Assembly (NCBI GenBank): GCA_022264855.1
Contig: JABYQU010000004.1
Coordinates: 1,116,001 to 1,180,000 of the forward strand
Length of the DNA: 64,000 nucleotides
Source of the DNA: Lenzites betulinus
Lineage: Eukaryota > Basidiomycota > Agaricomycetes > Polyporales > Polyporaceae
Direction: 5' to 3'
Below the pieces are notes generated by a model that saw only the letters and a program-made list of their open reading frames with translations, did no database searches and was not told where the DNA came from. The position numbers and the translations under genes are program-made. Every line of letters starts with the position of its first letter. Position 1 is the stretch's first letter. Of the stretch, positions 35,432-49,635 are shown in pieces.

Positions 35432-37380
35432 ACTTGCTAAGCGCCGATGTCACTGCCACTCACTCGGGCGCTTTCTGCGGAGACCTTTCGGAACAGCGGG
35501 GTACTGTAAAAGACTGTAAAGCCGAATACGAGCCCAACTCAGGAGAACATAGCGGCAACAGAAAATGGAATATATCCTTGTGGCGCATATAATCTGAGCA
35601 AATATCTTCAACATCCGAGTCGTACATCGAGGGACCTACAGTACCAATAATACATCAGTCATGATATGTTGACCCCCCAAACGTCGAGAGAGATTCATGT
35701 AGAGGGAGAAGCACTGGTTTATATATTATGGGTTTTTCGACACTGCCAACAGACGCAGCGAGTCCATGCAAGTACGTACTATAGGCCCGAAGCTTGAGCG
35801 CTTACATCATGATGTTTCCACTGGCTAAGTCCCGTATTGGTACATGTTTGTCCGACAGCGCTAAATAACGGTCGCGCCTCGCTGGCATATCCGCTTACTT
35901 TCTTCTCTCCCGCTCGTCGATGCAACAAGCTTTCGAAAGACTGTCACAACCTCTCTTCTCTATCACCTGCTCTGGCGATCCGGTATTGGGCAAACTCGCT
36001 GTCTGAATCTGGACTATAAGGTACGGCCGTGTCGAGGTGAAAGGTCCCGTGAGTCGTCGAAGGCAGCGACTACCGTACCAGTGGCTTCTGTGTGTATGCG
36101 GTGAAGGTGCTGACGGGGTCGGTCAGTGCTCGGGGACTCCGGGAACTGGAGCGAGGACTTTACCATTAAGCAGTAAGGGTTGGACACCCGAGACCTGCAT
36201 GGCCCACGACATATCATGAAACGGACCTACTTGGTCAGGGCTCGCGTCCTGGGGTGCGTCGTGATTAAGTCCTATTGCTTACTACTTCGTTCAGGATCAG
36301 TTAAGCAAACCAGGTACAGGTCTATCGCATACGGCTGGGTTGAGAGTCTTTTGCAAGCTCGCCGTCATCTCCCGCTCAACTCCATCCTCGCCGTCACCAG
36401 TTTCACAGAGAGGTCGGTAACCCATCTGCCTCACTTCCGCTCGTACTGTGTCAAGGCCTCATCCTCCATCTCTTGAGCCAGCTAATCTCATGTTTGCAGC
36501 ACATAGCGCTTGAACCCATGCCTACCCTTGCGATGGTGTACAGGGACGTCAATGAACTAGCAGGTAAGTACAAACAGCGCCGATGTTCAACAGGTCCTCA
36601 GGGCCCCGTGGTTGGGGGCACCTCGATACCTAGGGCCCGGGTATGTTGGATCACTACGACACACAGCAGAGAAACTCACTGCTAATTTTTCCCCTGTTGC
36701 ACAGCAACGGCTGCGATGTTGCGCGTGTACGAACGTGGAGTGGGCCGAGCACCCCCGAACCATTCCCTTCCCGATCGAGTGTCCCACCGGTATGTAACCC
36801 TGCCCATCATACCATCCTGAACACTGACTTATTATCCTTAGCGCGGCTTTGTGAGGTCCATGTCAGCGTCGAGTGCTCAGACCTGTCATGTGCTGCGATT
36901 ATGTCTGTGTCACATCCCGGAAGCAAGGGCCATGGGTCCGAGAGCCATAGACTCGATGTATCTGTAGTCTGAGGGTACTAGTACTATGTCCGTCCGTATG
37001 CCTTAGTTGTAGTAGCAGCATGTACTATAGGATTAGCGTCAATAATATCTGATTTTCTTCATAATCGTCCTGAGTGATATGCAGCCGTAATTCTCCGTAA
37101 TATCCCGCAATGACGCAACATGCACAGGGGGTACCTTGTATATTGGGATAATTCTTGATTATGACGGAAATCACAGATTATGAAGGATTATGGGATAATA
37201 CTCCGGAATTCTTGGATCATGCCGGAGAATTCCACAGAGAGGGTTTTCCTGATGCCAGCGCGAGACCGATGGTTGTTGCTGGTGGCGTGGCTGAGCAAGA
37301 GGCCGTAGCAGGGAGAGCGCAGCATCCACCACCTAATCGTAGTCAATCTGCATGACTGATACGCGATGCATGATGTCTGA
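35432..37380. other. Repeat-rich region with possible gene fragments
   Basis: Around 36490-36970 there are consecutive GT-AG-like signals (donors after GAACTAGCAG and CCCACCG, acceptors TTGCACAG and ATCCTTAG) and a frame with LEPMPTLAMVYRDVNELA, suggesting a fragment of a spliced gene. No complete model can be built. 37185-37260 holds copy 2 of a dispersed repeat. Confidence 0.35.
37185..37260 (+). repeat. Dispersed repeat, copy 2
   Basis: GGATCATGCCGGAGAATTCC...GAGGGTTTTCCTGATGC, about 80% similar to the minus-strand copy at 33823-33905. Confidence 0.65.
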
Positions 37381-37385
37381 GTGAC

Positions 37386-37480
37386 TTTTTTTTTTTTTTT
37401 TGGTATCCAGTTTTATATCCGCTGGAGGGCGTAGCCCTATGTCAGATAATACATGTGTGTGGGAAGCGCGAGCGAGGCGG
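37386..37480 (-). mobile_element. 3' end of a LINE-like (Tad1-type) retrotransposon, 5'-truncated
   Basis: Read on the minus strand, GACATAGGGCTACGCCCTCC then GCGGATATAAAACTGGATACC runs straight into 16 adenines (T run at 37386-37401). Short GGGC-ACGCCC hairpins followed by a poly-A tail are usual for 3' ends of fungal non-LTR elements. No reverse transcriptase frame is seen, so only a short tail is present; the 5' limit is a guess. Confidence 0.5.
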
Positions 37481-37499
37481 GTCATAGGGGCGGGTGCAT

Positions 37500-37960
37500 A
37501 AAGAGAGAGGACTAGGTGCGTGAAGCTGAGCGGGCGCGGGGGGCATGCGAAGAGGCACGTACGGGATGGGGCAGACGAGTCGAGAGTGAAAGGCGCCGGG
37601 TGAGCGGCAGGGGAGGGGGCGACGCTACCTAAGTGTGAGGGGAAAGAGAATGGGGAATGAGTATCGGGGATGGATAGAGTAGGGATGAATTAAAGAGGGG
37701 GAGAGAGTACTGGCGGGGATGCATGGGGAGGGAGGAGGGTGAGGGCAGGACGGTGCGGAGGGTGAGGGTGAGGGTGAGGGCGGGACGATGCGGAGGGCCA
37801 GTGCAGGGCAATGCGGAGGGCGAGAGAGTGACTCATACTCGCTGTTCACTCACCTCGTCACGCCGGCTCCGATCTCCCGGATGCCCCCACACAACATCTA
37901 GAGTCTAGACATCTGCCGGCCTGGGTAACTCGTTGACCTATAGACCCTGATAGAGTGTGA
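37500..37960. other. G-rich purine-biased stretch
   Basis: Strongly G/A-biased on the plus strand, with GGAGGGAGGAGGGTGAGGGC-type runs and a (GGGTGA)n segment at 37760-37784 that fits a G-quadruplex pattern. Open frames here only mirror the base composition. Confidence 0.6.
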
Positions 37961-38253
37961 TTATCGAGTGCACCCAGTGTAGAAGGTAACGGTACTCACC
38001 AACACCCTCTGCTGGCCGATACTCCCCGTACGATCCTGAATAGAGCGCCGTAAGCTTTGCTTACCCGATGTGTTTAGAGCGATGTTCGTGCTAGCGTGTT
38101 GAAGAGAAAGATTACGACATCGATCAAAAGCAGGTCTTGTGATATATTGACTATATGCGAGAGACCTTGTTTTGGCACTCAATTAGCGAAGAGCAACGGC
38201 GCATAAAGTCGTCTTTAGGAGAGGGAATGCAATTGCGGAGCTATCAATCCTCG

Positions 38254-40227
38254 AACAGCGGCCGGAAGACCTAACGAAGTAATTGTCAGTATGGATCTCA
38301 GGTGTGATATAATTGTTGAGTGTTGAGATGCACACCTTCGTCCCGCCATCGTTCTGCGTCGGCGCCATCTCCACATCTTCTATCAATTCAAAGCTGTCCC
38401 GCCGCTGGCCATACCCCAAATCGTCATCGAACTCGATGTCCTCGTCGCCTTCCAGGCCGTCCTCCCAGCCCTCCCTACCCATGCCCGCATCCGGAGGGTC
38501 ACCCTGACTCATGTCCGGCACGATGGGGACGCTGCGCTGCGACACAAACTCGACTTCTTCCGCGTCGCCTTCCAGCATATCTTCGAGCTCCTCCGCCGTC
38601 ATGTGCTCGATGCCCAGCCCCGATTCGATGATCGCCGCCTCTGCTGCCGGTGGGAGCTGCGAAAGCTGAGACCCGGGCAGGAACAGCGGCTCTCGCACTA
38701 TTGGCGACTGCGGCCGCATCCCTTCCTGACCTTCGTTCTCGTCATCTTCATAGTGGTTCGGTTGCGGTTGCGCGGCCGTCAGAATCGCCCACGATGGCTG
38801 CGGCTCATGGGCGAAGGAGGGCTGCGGGGGCGGATGCATCTCGCGCGCGATGGACGCGCGGTCGGCGCGGTGCACGACTTTTATCGGCTTCCCTGTCCTG
38901 CTGTGCGAGTGTACGTGCTCGCGGTCCACTGCTTGCGCGTTGCCGTGGTATGCGTCCTCCTCCAGGGGTCGTTTCTTTCCCTTGGATTGTGCGCGGGCAT
39001 CACGTTGGCGCGACTGCGAGCTCTGCGGGGAAACAGACTGGAGGCGGCTGGCTGCGATGACGAAGAGCGTGTCGGCGAGGTCGCCGCCGACGTCGATGTA
39101 TATTGGGGCATCAGGATCCGTGAAACGAATCTCAAGTGAGAGATCTGAGGCCTCCGCGAACGCTATTGTAGCCTAGGGTGTTGATATTAGGTTTAGGCAG
39201 GGGGTAAGCGAGGGAGTCCGTTAACGCACATTGAATTCTCGTAAATGAAACGCGATGGTGATGGGCGACGTCTGTAGTTCATATTCTTCAAACTCTTCCG
39301 CGCTGATTGTTAGCTCTGTTGTCAGCTGTGGACGCCCTGTGGTTGGGTTCATTCCTTGTATCAACACTCCTCTGGGTATATGCGCACCTTTGGCGTCTAC
39401 TGAAGACTCCAGACTACGCAGTTGGACGTCCGTGTCGTGGAAGTTCCAGATGAGCTGGGGGTCCGACTTGCCCCCTTTCCCGAAAGGAAAGTGATCCAGC
39501 ATGTACTTGAGCGCCTTTGGGCCGATCGTGAGACGAGACTCGGAATCAGCGTCGGGCATCGTGGGCGACATCAAGTTTTCCGCAGCGTTTAGAGGGAGAC
39601 GGTGGGTTTTTACGACACCTAGTGGCAAGAGCGAGTCACGACACGTTCAGTACATGCATACCCACTGGATGCGACGAGGTGAGCGGAGGCAGCATATATT
39701 TACCATGCTTGCAGTGGAGACGCACGGTCAGTCTACTTTCCAACGTATCGCGGCCGTCTTCGTCTGCGTCCAGATGAGGTCCTTGAGACGCGCCGTCGGA
39801 GATGATGAATTCGCATTTCTCGCAGAATTTCACGACAGTCCTTTGCTTGAGAATCTGTAGGAGAGGCTGCGTACACAATCAGTCACTACGAATGGCGTAG
39901 AAAATGGGGCTGTTCGCGCATACCTTGGTGACGATCTGGAAGGTGTGCGTGGGCACTTCCTCGACATCGTGGCCCGCTGTGTTGCCGCTGACACGATACT
40001 TGCGGAAAAAAGATCGCGCGTACTTGAAGCGGCCGTATGCAGTCAACGATTGGTTGGTGGATGACAGCGCAAATGTCTCTGGCGTCGCGATTATGCTTAG
40101 TTCTTCCCCAAATTTGGACAAGCAAGCGAGAGCCCTGGTTATGTCTGTGGACCGTAAACAAAGTGAAGACGTGCAGAAGATGAGAACACGTACGTCGTAG
40201 GCCAATGGTGTCTACCGTTGCTTGCAT
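38254..40227 (-). CDS. RAD9: DNA-damage checkpoint clamp subunit Rad9
   Basis: Six exons join in frame. The N-terminus MQATVDTIGLR|HITRALACLSKFGEEL matches the start of Rad9, followed by ATPETFALSSTNQSLTAYGRF and FFRKYRV. Later come VKFCEKCEFII, VVKTHRLPLNAAENL, LQTSPITIAFHLREFN and SDLSLEIRF (end of the PCNA-like fold at about residue 270). The C-terminal tail of about 230 residues is acidic and Ser-rich, with a basic patch (KGKKRPLEED). The last exon is short and reads VFRPLFED-stop. Rad9 forms the ring-shaped 9-1-1 clamp with Hus1 and Rad1, loaded at damaged DNA to activate ATR/Mec1 signalling; the tail is normally phosphorylated and binds the TopBP1 homologue. The gene looks complete. Confidence 0.92.
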
Positions 40228-41185
40228 TGTACGCAGGGAATTTCACAATGCCACTGCAGGGATCTTGGTGGTTTTGTGGATGCGGTTGAGTGGTGAGAAG
40301 GAGGACGAGCGGAGTGGGTCACGGTGATGGAGAGGGTTGGCGCGTGCGTCACGAGTCTCGTGCTCCGCGTCACGCTATAGTACTACACTTGCGCGCACCC
40401 TTGCTTGCTGCGAAGTGTATAGAGACCTAGCCTGGAACGTGGTGATTACTACCAGGCTGTTATGCATAACATCTGTCTTACCTGGAGCGCCTTTAGATGC
40501 CCAGTCTGTTTATTCCTCCCTGGCGACGGTACGAGCCATGGTTTGGTGCAGTGGTCGCGGCAGCCTGAGCGCTCGTGGCAGTCCGCGACGATGTATCGAT
40601 CGGGCCCGGCCGCTGCGTTATCCTATGTGACTGACTGTACAGTCGCATTATATCATCAGTACTTCGCAGGCTGTTCTTTAGCTGCTCTTCTCGCAGACGC
40701 CAACTTCAAGTTTGAAATCATCCCTCCGCAGATAATCATTTGAGCCTCTCAGTGCCACTCGATGTGTCAATGCTGCCAGTGCAGTCTGCGGACCCTTGCC
40801 AAGGGAGCGTCGAGCGACATTGTAGCATGCATTGGCAGCCCTGCGGCAGCCCCAGACCGTGACCGCAGCCCTGTCAGACTTCACCCTCGGCGGCGGATTG
40901 CTATGGAAATCCAAACACTAGTCCTCGACGTTGCTGAGCCGACCGCTGGCACTGATCATGACAAAGCCTGGGTATACACCGGATCCGCTCTTCATATAGG
41001 CATCTTCATTTCTATCCCAACCACTCTGACGCCTTTCGAGATAGTAAATGAATGGTGCGCTGCTCGGAGCAAAGGCTATGAGCACTAGTATCTCCCAACT
41101 GCCCCGCCCCACCCCCCATAACGGCGTCCTGTACCTAGTGCTTCTGAACGTCCGACCCTATTTCTATCCATAGCGCAGTGCCGTG
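40228..41185. other. Divergent intergenic region, RAD9 / membrane-protein gene
   Basis: About 960 bp. A 61-codon frame at 40906-41088 (MEIQTLVLDVAEP) has no recognisable features. No repeats seen. Confidence 0.4.
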
Positions 41186-43208
41186 ATGGATGGCCATGTC
41201 GCTCACTCTCTGGACAGCACACTGGGAGCCGCATTCATTGGTCACATCTTGACTATTCTGTAAGTCAAATTTTGCTGGCGACTAGGCTCTCCTTATTCCA
41301 AATGTTCACATTCCACGTCACCAGGCTATACGGCATCACTAGCCTTCAAGCATACATATACTGCAGGAAAAGCTGTACTGACAGTGCAGCGCTTAGGCTC
41401 TCGGTATGGTCGCGACTGGACGGCCCTTCACCGCGAAAACTTACAGCCCTGGGCCCTCTGTCACTTCAGGTCTTGATCCTATGGTATACATTTGTATGCC
41501 CGGGATTTTATTGTCACGTTGACGACCATAAATTGCTCAAGGATTCTCGACACCGTCCATGCGATTTTGATCAGCGGCGCCCTGTACTGGTACTGCATAA
41601 CTAACTTCACTAACTTGCAAGCCGTGCAGCAACCTATCTGGTACGTTCAAAGTCTCTTATGTTGCATGACCGACAATTGGGCTCATATAGTGCTTCAAAT
41701 TAGGCCTATATCTGTAAGGGATAATTTGGAGCGATGGTAGTGATTTTCGTACGCTCACTCAACCGACTTACATGCCAGACTGTGATCATAATTTCCGTGA
41801 GCCTTCAATTACTCATATCCTTGTGCTCCATAGTATAGTTTACTGACCTATATATCGTCCTAGAACATCAGCAATTCGATAGTTCGGTGGTGCGTCCATC
41901 CGACCCACAGTCTTCGTGTACTCCAGGCTAAGTCAGAGTCATTACGATTTCCTTCCGCACACGGATAGCATCTTTGGGTACCGTCTATGGGAACGTAAGC
42001 ACAATCTCGTCCGCGATCATCTTACTGCAGACCCTAGAACCCTATTTCAGTCAACAATCGCAGCTGGATCCTCCCTGCAATTATTGTGCGTCCGCGATCG
42101 TTGTTCACAAAAGAGCAACGAGCTAATCACACACGTCAGGCGTTCTTCTGCGTCCTAATTCCTGGTACGTTTGTTGTTCTACGGGCTGTTCAGCATACAG
42201 CTGATGGCCGATCCTCTACCGTTACGCTATAGCGGATGCCATCTGTACGTACAATACCGGCCTCCGAGTCTTTGCGCACCACCCCTCTCACCGGCGTTTG
42301 CCCCGCAACAGACTTCGCTATCGAACTGTAAGGCGTTCCGCCGCATACAGCGACTTTGCTCATGTACACTTCCATCCTGCAAGATACTATGATTCCTCGT
42401 ACCAGGAGCTTGGCAGATCTTCGGTACGCTGTCCCCCGGTTTCTTTCAAGCCTCGGGGGTTCTGTATAAAAGTGTACTAATCTATCTCTTGTGCGTAGTG
42501 GTCCCTCTACCTCGGTCTCTCTTCGGAGGCTGCCGGCGACCTCATCATCGCCGTAGCGCAATGTATCATGCTGCGGAGCCTCGAGACTGGAATAAGGAGG
42601 TGCGCTCCACCAGTATCGGGTTTACCATGTGGGGCAGTCGTTGATGTTGCCGACTCGGGCCCCCCGCAGGTCAGACAGGATCGTCAGGACCCTCATCGCA
42701 TACAGCATCAACACCGGCCTGCTCACCAGGTGGGCCGCCCCTGAGAGAATGGACGAGAAGACTGAAAGACCCCACCAGCTTGTGTGCGCTCGCCGCGCTC
42801 ATAGCAGTACGTATTCTTCAGCCCTTTCTCGATCTCTGGGATCGACGATTAACAACGTGTCTCTTGCCCACGCAGTACGCCGTGGACAACGCCAGTTTCG
42901 TGTATTTCGCGTTCTACTTCGTCCTCAGCAAGCGTCCGTTCTTTCCTGCTCTGTCCTGCACTTGCGTCTGAATGATTGCACCTGACCATCTCCTTCATGC
43001 AGTGTACGTGAATGCCCTCCTCGCTCGCCTGAACGCACGGGGCCCCCTCTTCGAGGACAAGAGCCGCAGGCCGGTACGCGAGGCGCGGCAGAGCACTGTC
43101 GTGTTTCGCGCACCCGGAGCGTCGATGGGGCGCGCTGCCGCGCATGACACGGGGCGCTCGGGTGACATGGACACGAGCAGCGGGATTGAGGTGGGTCTGC
43201 CCCTTTAG
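41186..43208 (+). CDS. DUF6534-like multi-pass membrane protein
   Basis: Many short exons. The start MDGHVAHSLDSTLGAAFIGHIL|LYGITSLQAYIY and the next block LWILDTVHAILISGALYWY are the first two membrane segments of this fungal family. Later exons give SIFGYRLWE, NNRSWILPAII, SLYLGLSSEAAGDLIIAVAQ, SDRIVRTLIAYSINTGLLT, SLCALAALIA, YAVDNASFVYFAFYFVLSK and LYVNALLARLNARG, the diagnostic C-terminal run. Length and order fit a seven-helix protein. Exons between 41640 and 42400 are hard to join without stops, so either unusual splice sites are used or the middle is decaying. The family is large in Agaricomycetes and has no known function. Confidence 0.7.
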
Positions 43209-43424
43209 TAGTATTCGACGAAACCCCAGGGCCAATTTAGCGTGCGTAGCTTTGACCGACGGATGAGCTTCTCCGGATTTGACTGGATCATCATATGCGC
43301 ATTGTCTATAACGTACACAGTAGGACACACGAAATCGGGCGTCCGCAGACCAGTCATAATGTATCGTAACATACCCTCTTGCCTTGGACTTGGTTCTCAT
43401 GTGAGCCATGCTGCTGCTCGCTAC

Positions 43425-46243
43425 TCAATCGATCGTCTCGAGCGTTTTGCTCCACTCCACGACCTTCGGATGGGCTTGAACCTGGGCTCCTATCAATACC
43501 CGTACATTCGTACGCGGGAACCGAACACACCTTGGTGGGGTCGAAGTTGAGTACTTGCAATCCGTCGAGTGACGTCGCACGCGAGAGGGCGACATAAGCC
43601 TGGCCTGCGAGGGCACGCCGAAACCGCTCAGTACGGAGCGGATAAGGGAAGAAGCTGAATGACGCACCCTTTTCGAACACTTTGGCGAGGTCGACCTTGA
43701 CACGCTCGAGCGTCTGCCCCTGCGACTTATGAATCGACATCGCCCACGCCAGGATAAGCGGCAACTACACACACAGCGCACGTTTATCCTGCGTTAACCT
43801 TCACACATGCTGCTCATGGGGCTCAAACACGCACCTGCGTCCGGCTAACCTGTACCTCTCCGCTCGGGAGTTCCACCTTCCAGTTGTCGGGCTGAACGAC
43901 CATCTGCCTGCGCCCGCCGCCGGGCTGGAGGAACTCGACGAGGGGCAAGAGTTGGCGCCCGCTTACCGCGAGGCTCGCCTTGGGCTCTTTCGCCTTAGCG
44001 GAGGCGGATGGCGGCTTGCCGCCCTGCTCCGCAAAGTCCGGTGGCGCAGCGGGATCGACAAAGCCTAGGATCTTGCCCATCGTGCCGTTCACAAGCGTCT
44101 CGTCCATATTCTTGATCAGCATCACCTGTGCGACGGGGTGCCTTCAGCACACGGCACGGACGTCCTGCGAGCGGGTTGAGGGAGCGGTGACACACCTGCG
44201 CACCCTCCTTGAGGACGAGTCGCTTGGGGGGCATGAAGTTCGCTAGCATCTTCTCGCGCTGTTGGGCATCGGTGATCGCCCCGCCGTCGTATGCGTTGTA
44301 TACCTGTTCCTTGCCAGTAATCCTTGTCATACGCATGGTGTTCGAGCGTTCCACGTCCTCACGCCTCGGGAAGCTGCATGCCGTGCACCATGTTAGCATC
44401 AACATCTGTCGTTCCTTCGATACACAGCCCAAGAGGATGAAACTAACAGCTCCGTGCCGCCGAGCCCGTCCTCATAAACAATTTCGCGCGCGAGTGCCTT
44501 GAATCGCATGATGGACTTCGTCGTGAGCCGCCCAAAGCGCATCTCGTTCAGCATGTCGACGAACTCGGGGTCGCGCTGACGGAAGACCTTCGTGAGGTTG
44601 AACGTCTTCTTGATCGTCTGCGCCCACATCTCCGCCTCGAATGCGAATTTGACGTTACCACTACCCTTCATCACTGGCGGCAGCTGGAAGAAGTCGCCGG
44701 TGACAACGACCTGCGGGGAGAATGTTAACGCGTTCAAAGCCCGCTGCATACAAGATGTATGCGTACTTGAATAGCGCCGAATGGTTCAGGCCTCTTCCGA
44801 ATCATCGAGCCGATGCGTGCGAGCTTGTCAAAGAGGTCCCCGTCGACCATGGACACTACATGGCTGAGGCATCAGCACCAGCGAGTCGAATAGACGTTCT
44901 GATACTACCTTCGTCGATGATGAGGACTTTAGTGCGCAACCACCGCGTGGTGGCCTTCCTGTTCTTCCTCACCTTGCTAGCTAGAATCTCGGCAGACTCC
45001 GCTCCGAGCCCAATGCCGGCAAAGGAGTGGATGGTGACACCGCCGATATTGCAAGCGGCGATACCTGAGCAGATTGAGTATCTCCGTGGTCTCCCAGCAC
45101 GCGCGACGTACCGGTGGAAGCGGTGACAGCGACCGCGTCGGGACTCTTGGCATACCGCTTTCTCAGAGACTTGATGATCTCACGAAGTAGGACGGACTTT
45201 CCGGCACCTGGGCAAGAAGGTGTGAGCATCTGGTGTTTATATGCGCTTGCATATGATGTTTATGAATCTACCATGACATTACAAACTCTTACCGACTCTC
45301 AAATCATCACACAACATAACAGCGCATGAACGATATGCATTCTCTAACGCAGAAAGCCTTCTCATAGAAGACACTAATCCATATGATACGTGAATCCACG
45401 CTGATTATACAGGAACCATAAACTATGCATCTGGTTTTCCCAGCATCCCAGATCTTATCCATGTTGCATGCTAGTTACCCTTCGGAAACCTCGTGCAACT
45501 AGCATGCAACAACGATGGCACAATCCGCACCATATAGTCGACAGTTGCTCGTTGGATGCGAAAGGGTAGCATGACGGTGTGAGGGGGCCATACACAGTGC
45601 CATACTCCCGGTGTGTATGATGAGGATGTAGCATAGTATGAGCCACACCGATAGCGAAACCGAAGGAACCGAGGCTCATGAACGTCAAAGAGGGCTTACC
45701 AGCACTACCCGTGTAGAACAAGCTCTTGCCAGCTTCTACTAGCCTCAGTATATGCGTCTGCTCTTGGCTCAGGAACACTGCTGCAGGCTTGGATGTCGCG
45801 CTATTCTTTGTGGCGGCCGGGACCACGAGCGTTTCATTGGCGCCGCTGCGCGATGTCGCTCCCGACGGGCGCGACGAGGACGCGCTAGGGTACGTGGGCC
45901 TCGACGTATGCGCTGGCTTGACATCTTTGACATCCCAGGTCGAGGGCAGCTGGCGGCGCTTGGCGGGCGGATTCTGCGAGGAAGAAGGGCGTTTCTGGGA
46001 CTGCGACTGTGTTTGGGATAGCGTGTCTTCCGAAGACGATATTTGGCTATTCAGTGCGTCCTGGATGTCTTTCAAGCGTTGTTCAAGTCCAGTGAGTTTC
46101 TTTGGCGGAGTGGGCTCCCAGGGTATGGAATCGGTATCCGAGGAGGCAGGTCCCTGGCTTGCAGCGGGTTGTAAGGTATTAGACGAAAAGTCGCGTTTGA
46201 CAGAGCGCAGGCCCGACATCGGCTGCTTTGAAGACTGGGACAT
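43425..46243 (-). CDS. PIF1: PIF1-family 5'-3' DNA helicase
   Basis: About ten exons. A disordered N-terminus of about 160 residues ([13 protein letters not shown]...) leads to [36 protein letters not shown], with Walker A GSAGAGKS split by a 492-bp intron. Then [20 protein letters not shown] (Ia), [18 protein letters not shown] (Walker B), [13 protein letters not shown] (III), LTKVFRQRD (IV), [10 protein letters not shown] (V) and [18 protein letters not shown] (VI). It ends [13 protein letters not shown], typical of fungal Pif1. The enzyme unwinds G-quadruplexes and forked DNA, removes telomerase from ends and helps mitochondrial DNA maintenance. All motifs are present. The alternative upstream ATG at 46261 adds six residues. 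Confidence 0.93.
45208..45699 (-). other. Unusually long PIF1 intron containing a perfect hairpin
   Basis: 492-bp intron with donor G|GTAAGCC and acceptor GCCCAG, inside the Walker A codons, against 50-60 bp for most introns here. It contains a 15-bp perfect stem (45462-45476 and 45497-45511; TGTTGCATGCTAGTT / AACTAGCATGCAACA) with a 20-nt loop. No frame of note. Confidence 0.8.
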
Positions 46244-47064
46244 CGTGCAGGGCGGGAACAACTCAGTCTAGAGGAGCGTGGGTTCGATAGGATCCGGAGC
46301 TAGGGAGCGAGATGGTGGTAGGGGCGAGAAAGAGACCAACGCTACCGTTTACGGAACGCGACGCGTAATGCACGTGATCGCGCCTTCGTTTTCTGCTATT
46401 TTCCGTGAGCACGAGAGAATCGACTCTAAAGACGGGCATTTTTCCAGTTGTCCAGTCTCATGCGAGCGGGTAATAATTTAAATCCTACATAACTCACCGC
46501 TACGAAACGTGTTCATCAAGCGTGCGCGTGAGGCGTGAGTTATGACCATCACGGGTATACACCATACGGGGGTACATACTGCTACCAGCCAGACAGATGC
46601 ACCTTGACCGAAACTGAAGCGAAGCCTTGCGCGAAGCAGCCGCAACCCAAAGACAATCTCACAGTATGGTAAATAACACACACACGCACACACACTCGCA
46701 CTCGCACAGGAAACCGCGTCCGAGAGTCTCGAGAAAAGACATAGGAGAAGATCTACAGCGCCCGCGGGCGCACGGGGAGCGTAACGTAGCGTAACGTAGA
46801 CATTTGTTTGCATCGGCGGACAACACGCGCGGCGGGCGCGCACAACGGGCACATTTCGGCGGGGCCGCCTGAACCTCGGGTCGTAATGGGAGCGGGGAGA
46901 GGGAGACAGCGACGAGATCGGGAGAGTGAATATAGATAGATCGATGCATGACATGGAGGTAATGGTGACGGAGACGGGGAGCAGTGATGGCGGGACCGTA
47001 AAAGCAGTGGGACGCGACCGAGGCTGACGGCGGAGCAGTGGGAGCGGAGGGGGGAAAGTGCCGC
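46244..47064. other. Intergenic region, STE20 3' end / PIF1 promoter
   Basis: About 820 bp between two minus-strand genes. It includes a CA-rich microsatellite at 46675-46709. The overlapping frames have no domain-like sequence. Confidence 0.5.
46675..46709. repeat. CA-type microsatellite
   Basis: AACACACACACGCACACACACTCGCACTCGCAC-like dinucleotide run of about 35 bp, imperfect. Confidence 0.75.

Positions 47065-49635
<2,571 letters not shown>

Noticed and set aside
42849..43409. 186-codon minus-strand frame
   Set aside because: Antisense to the last exons of the DUF6534-like gene, whose plus-strand sequence matches its family.
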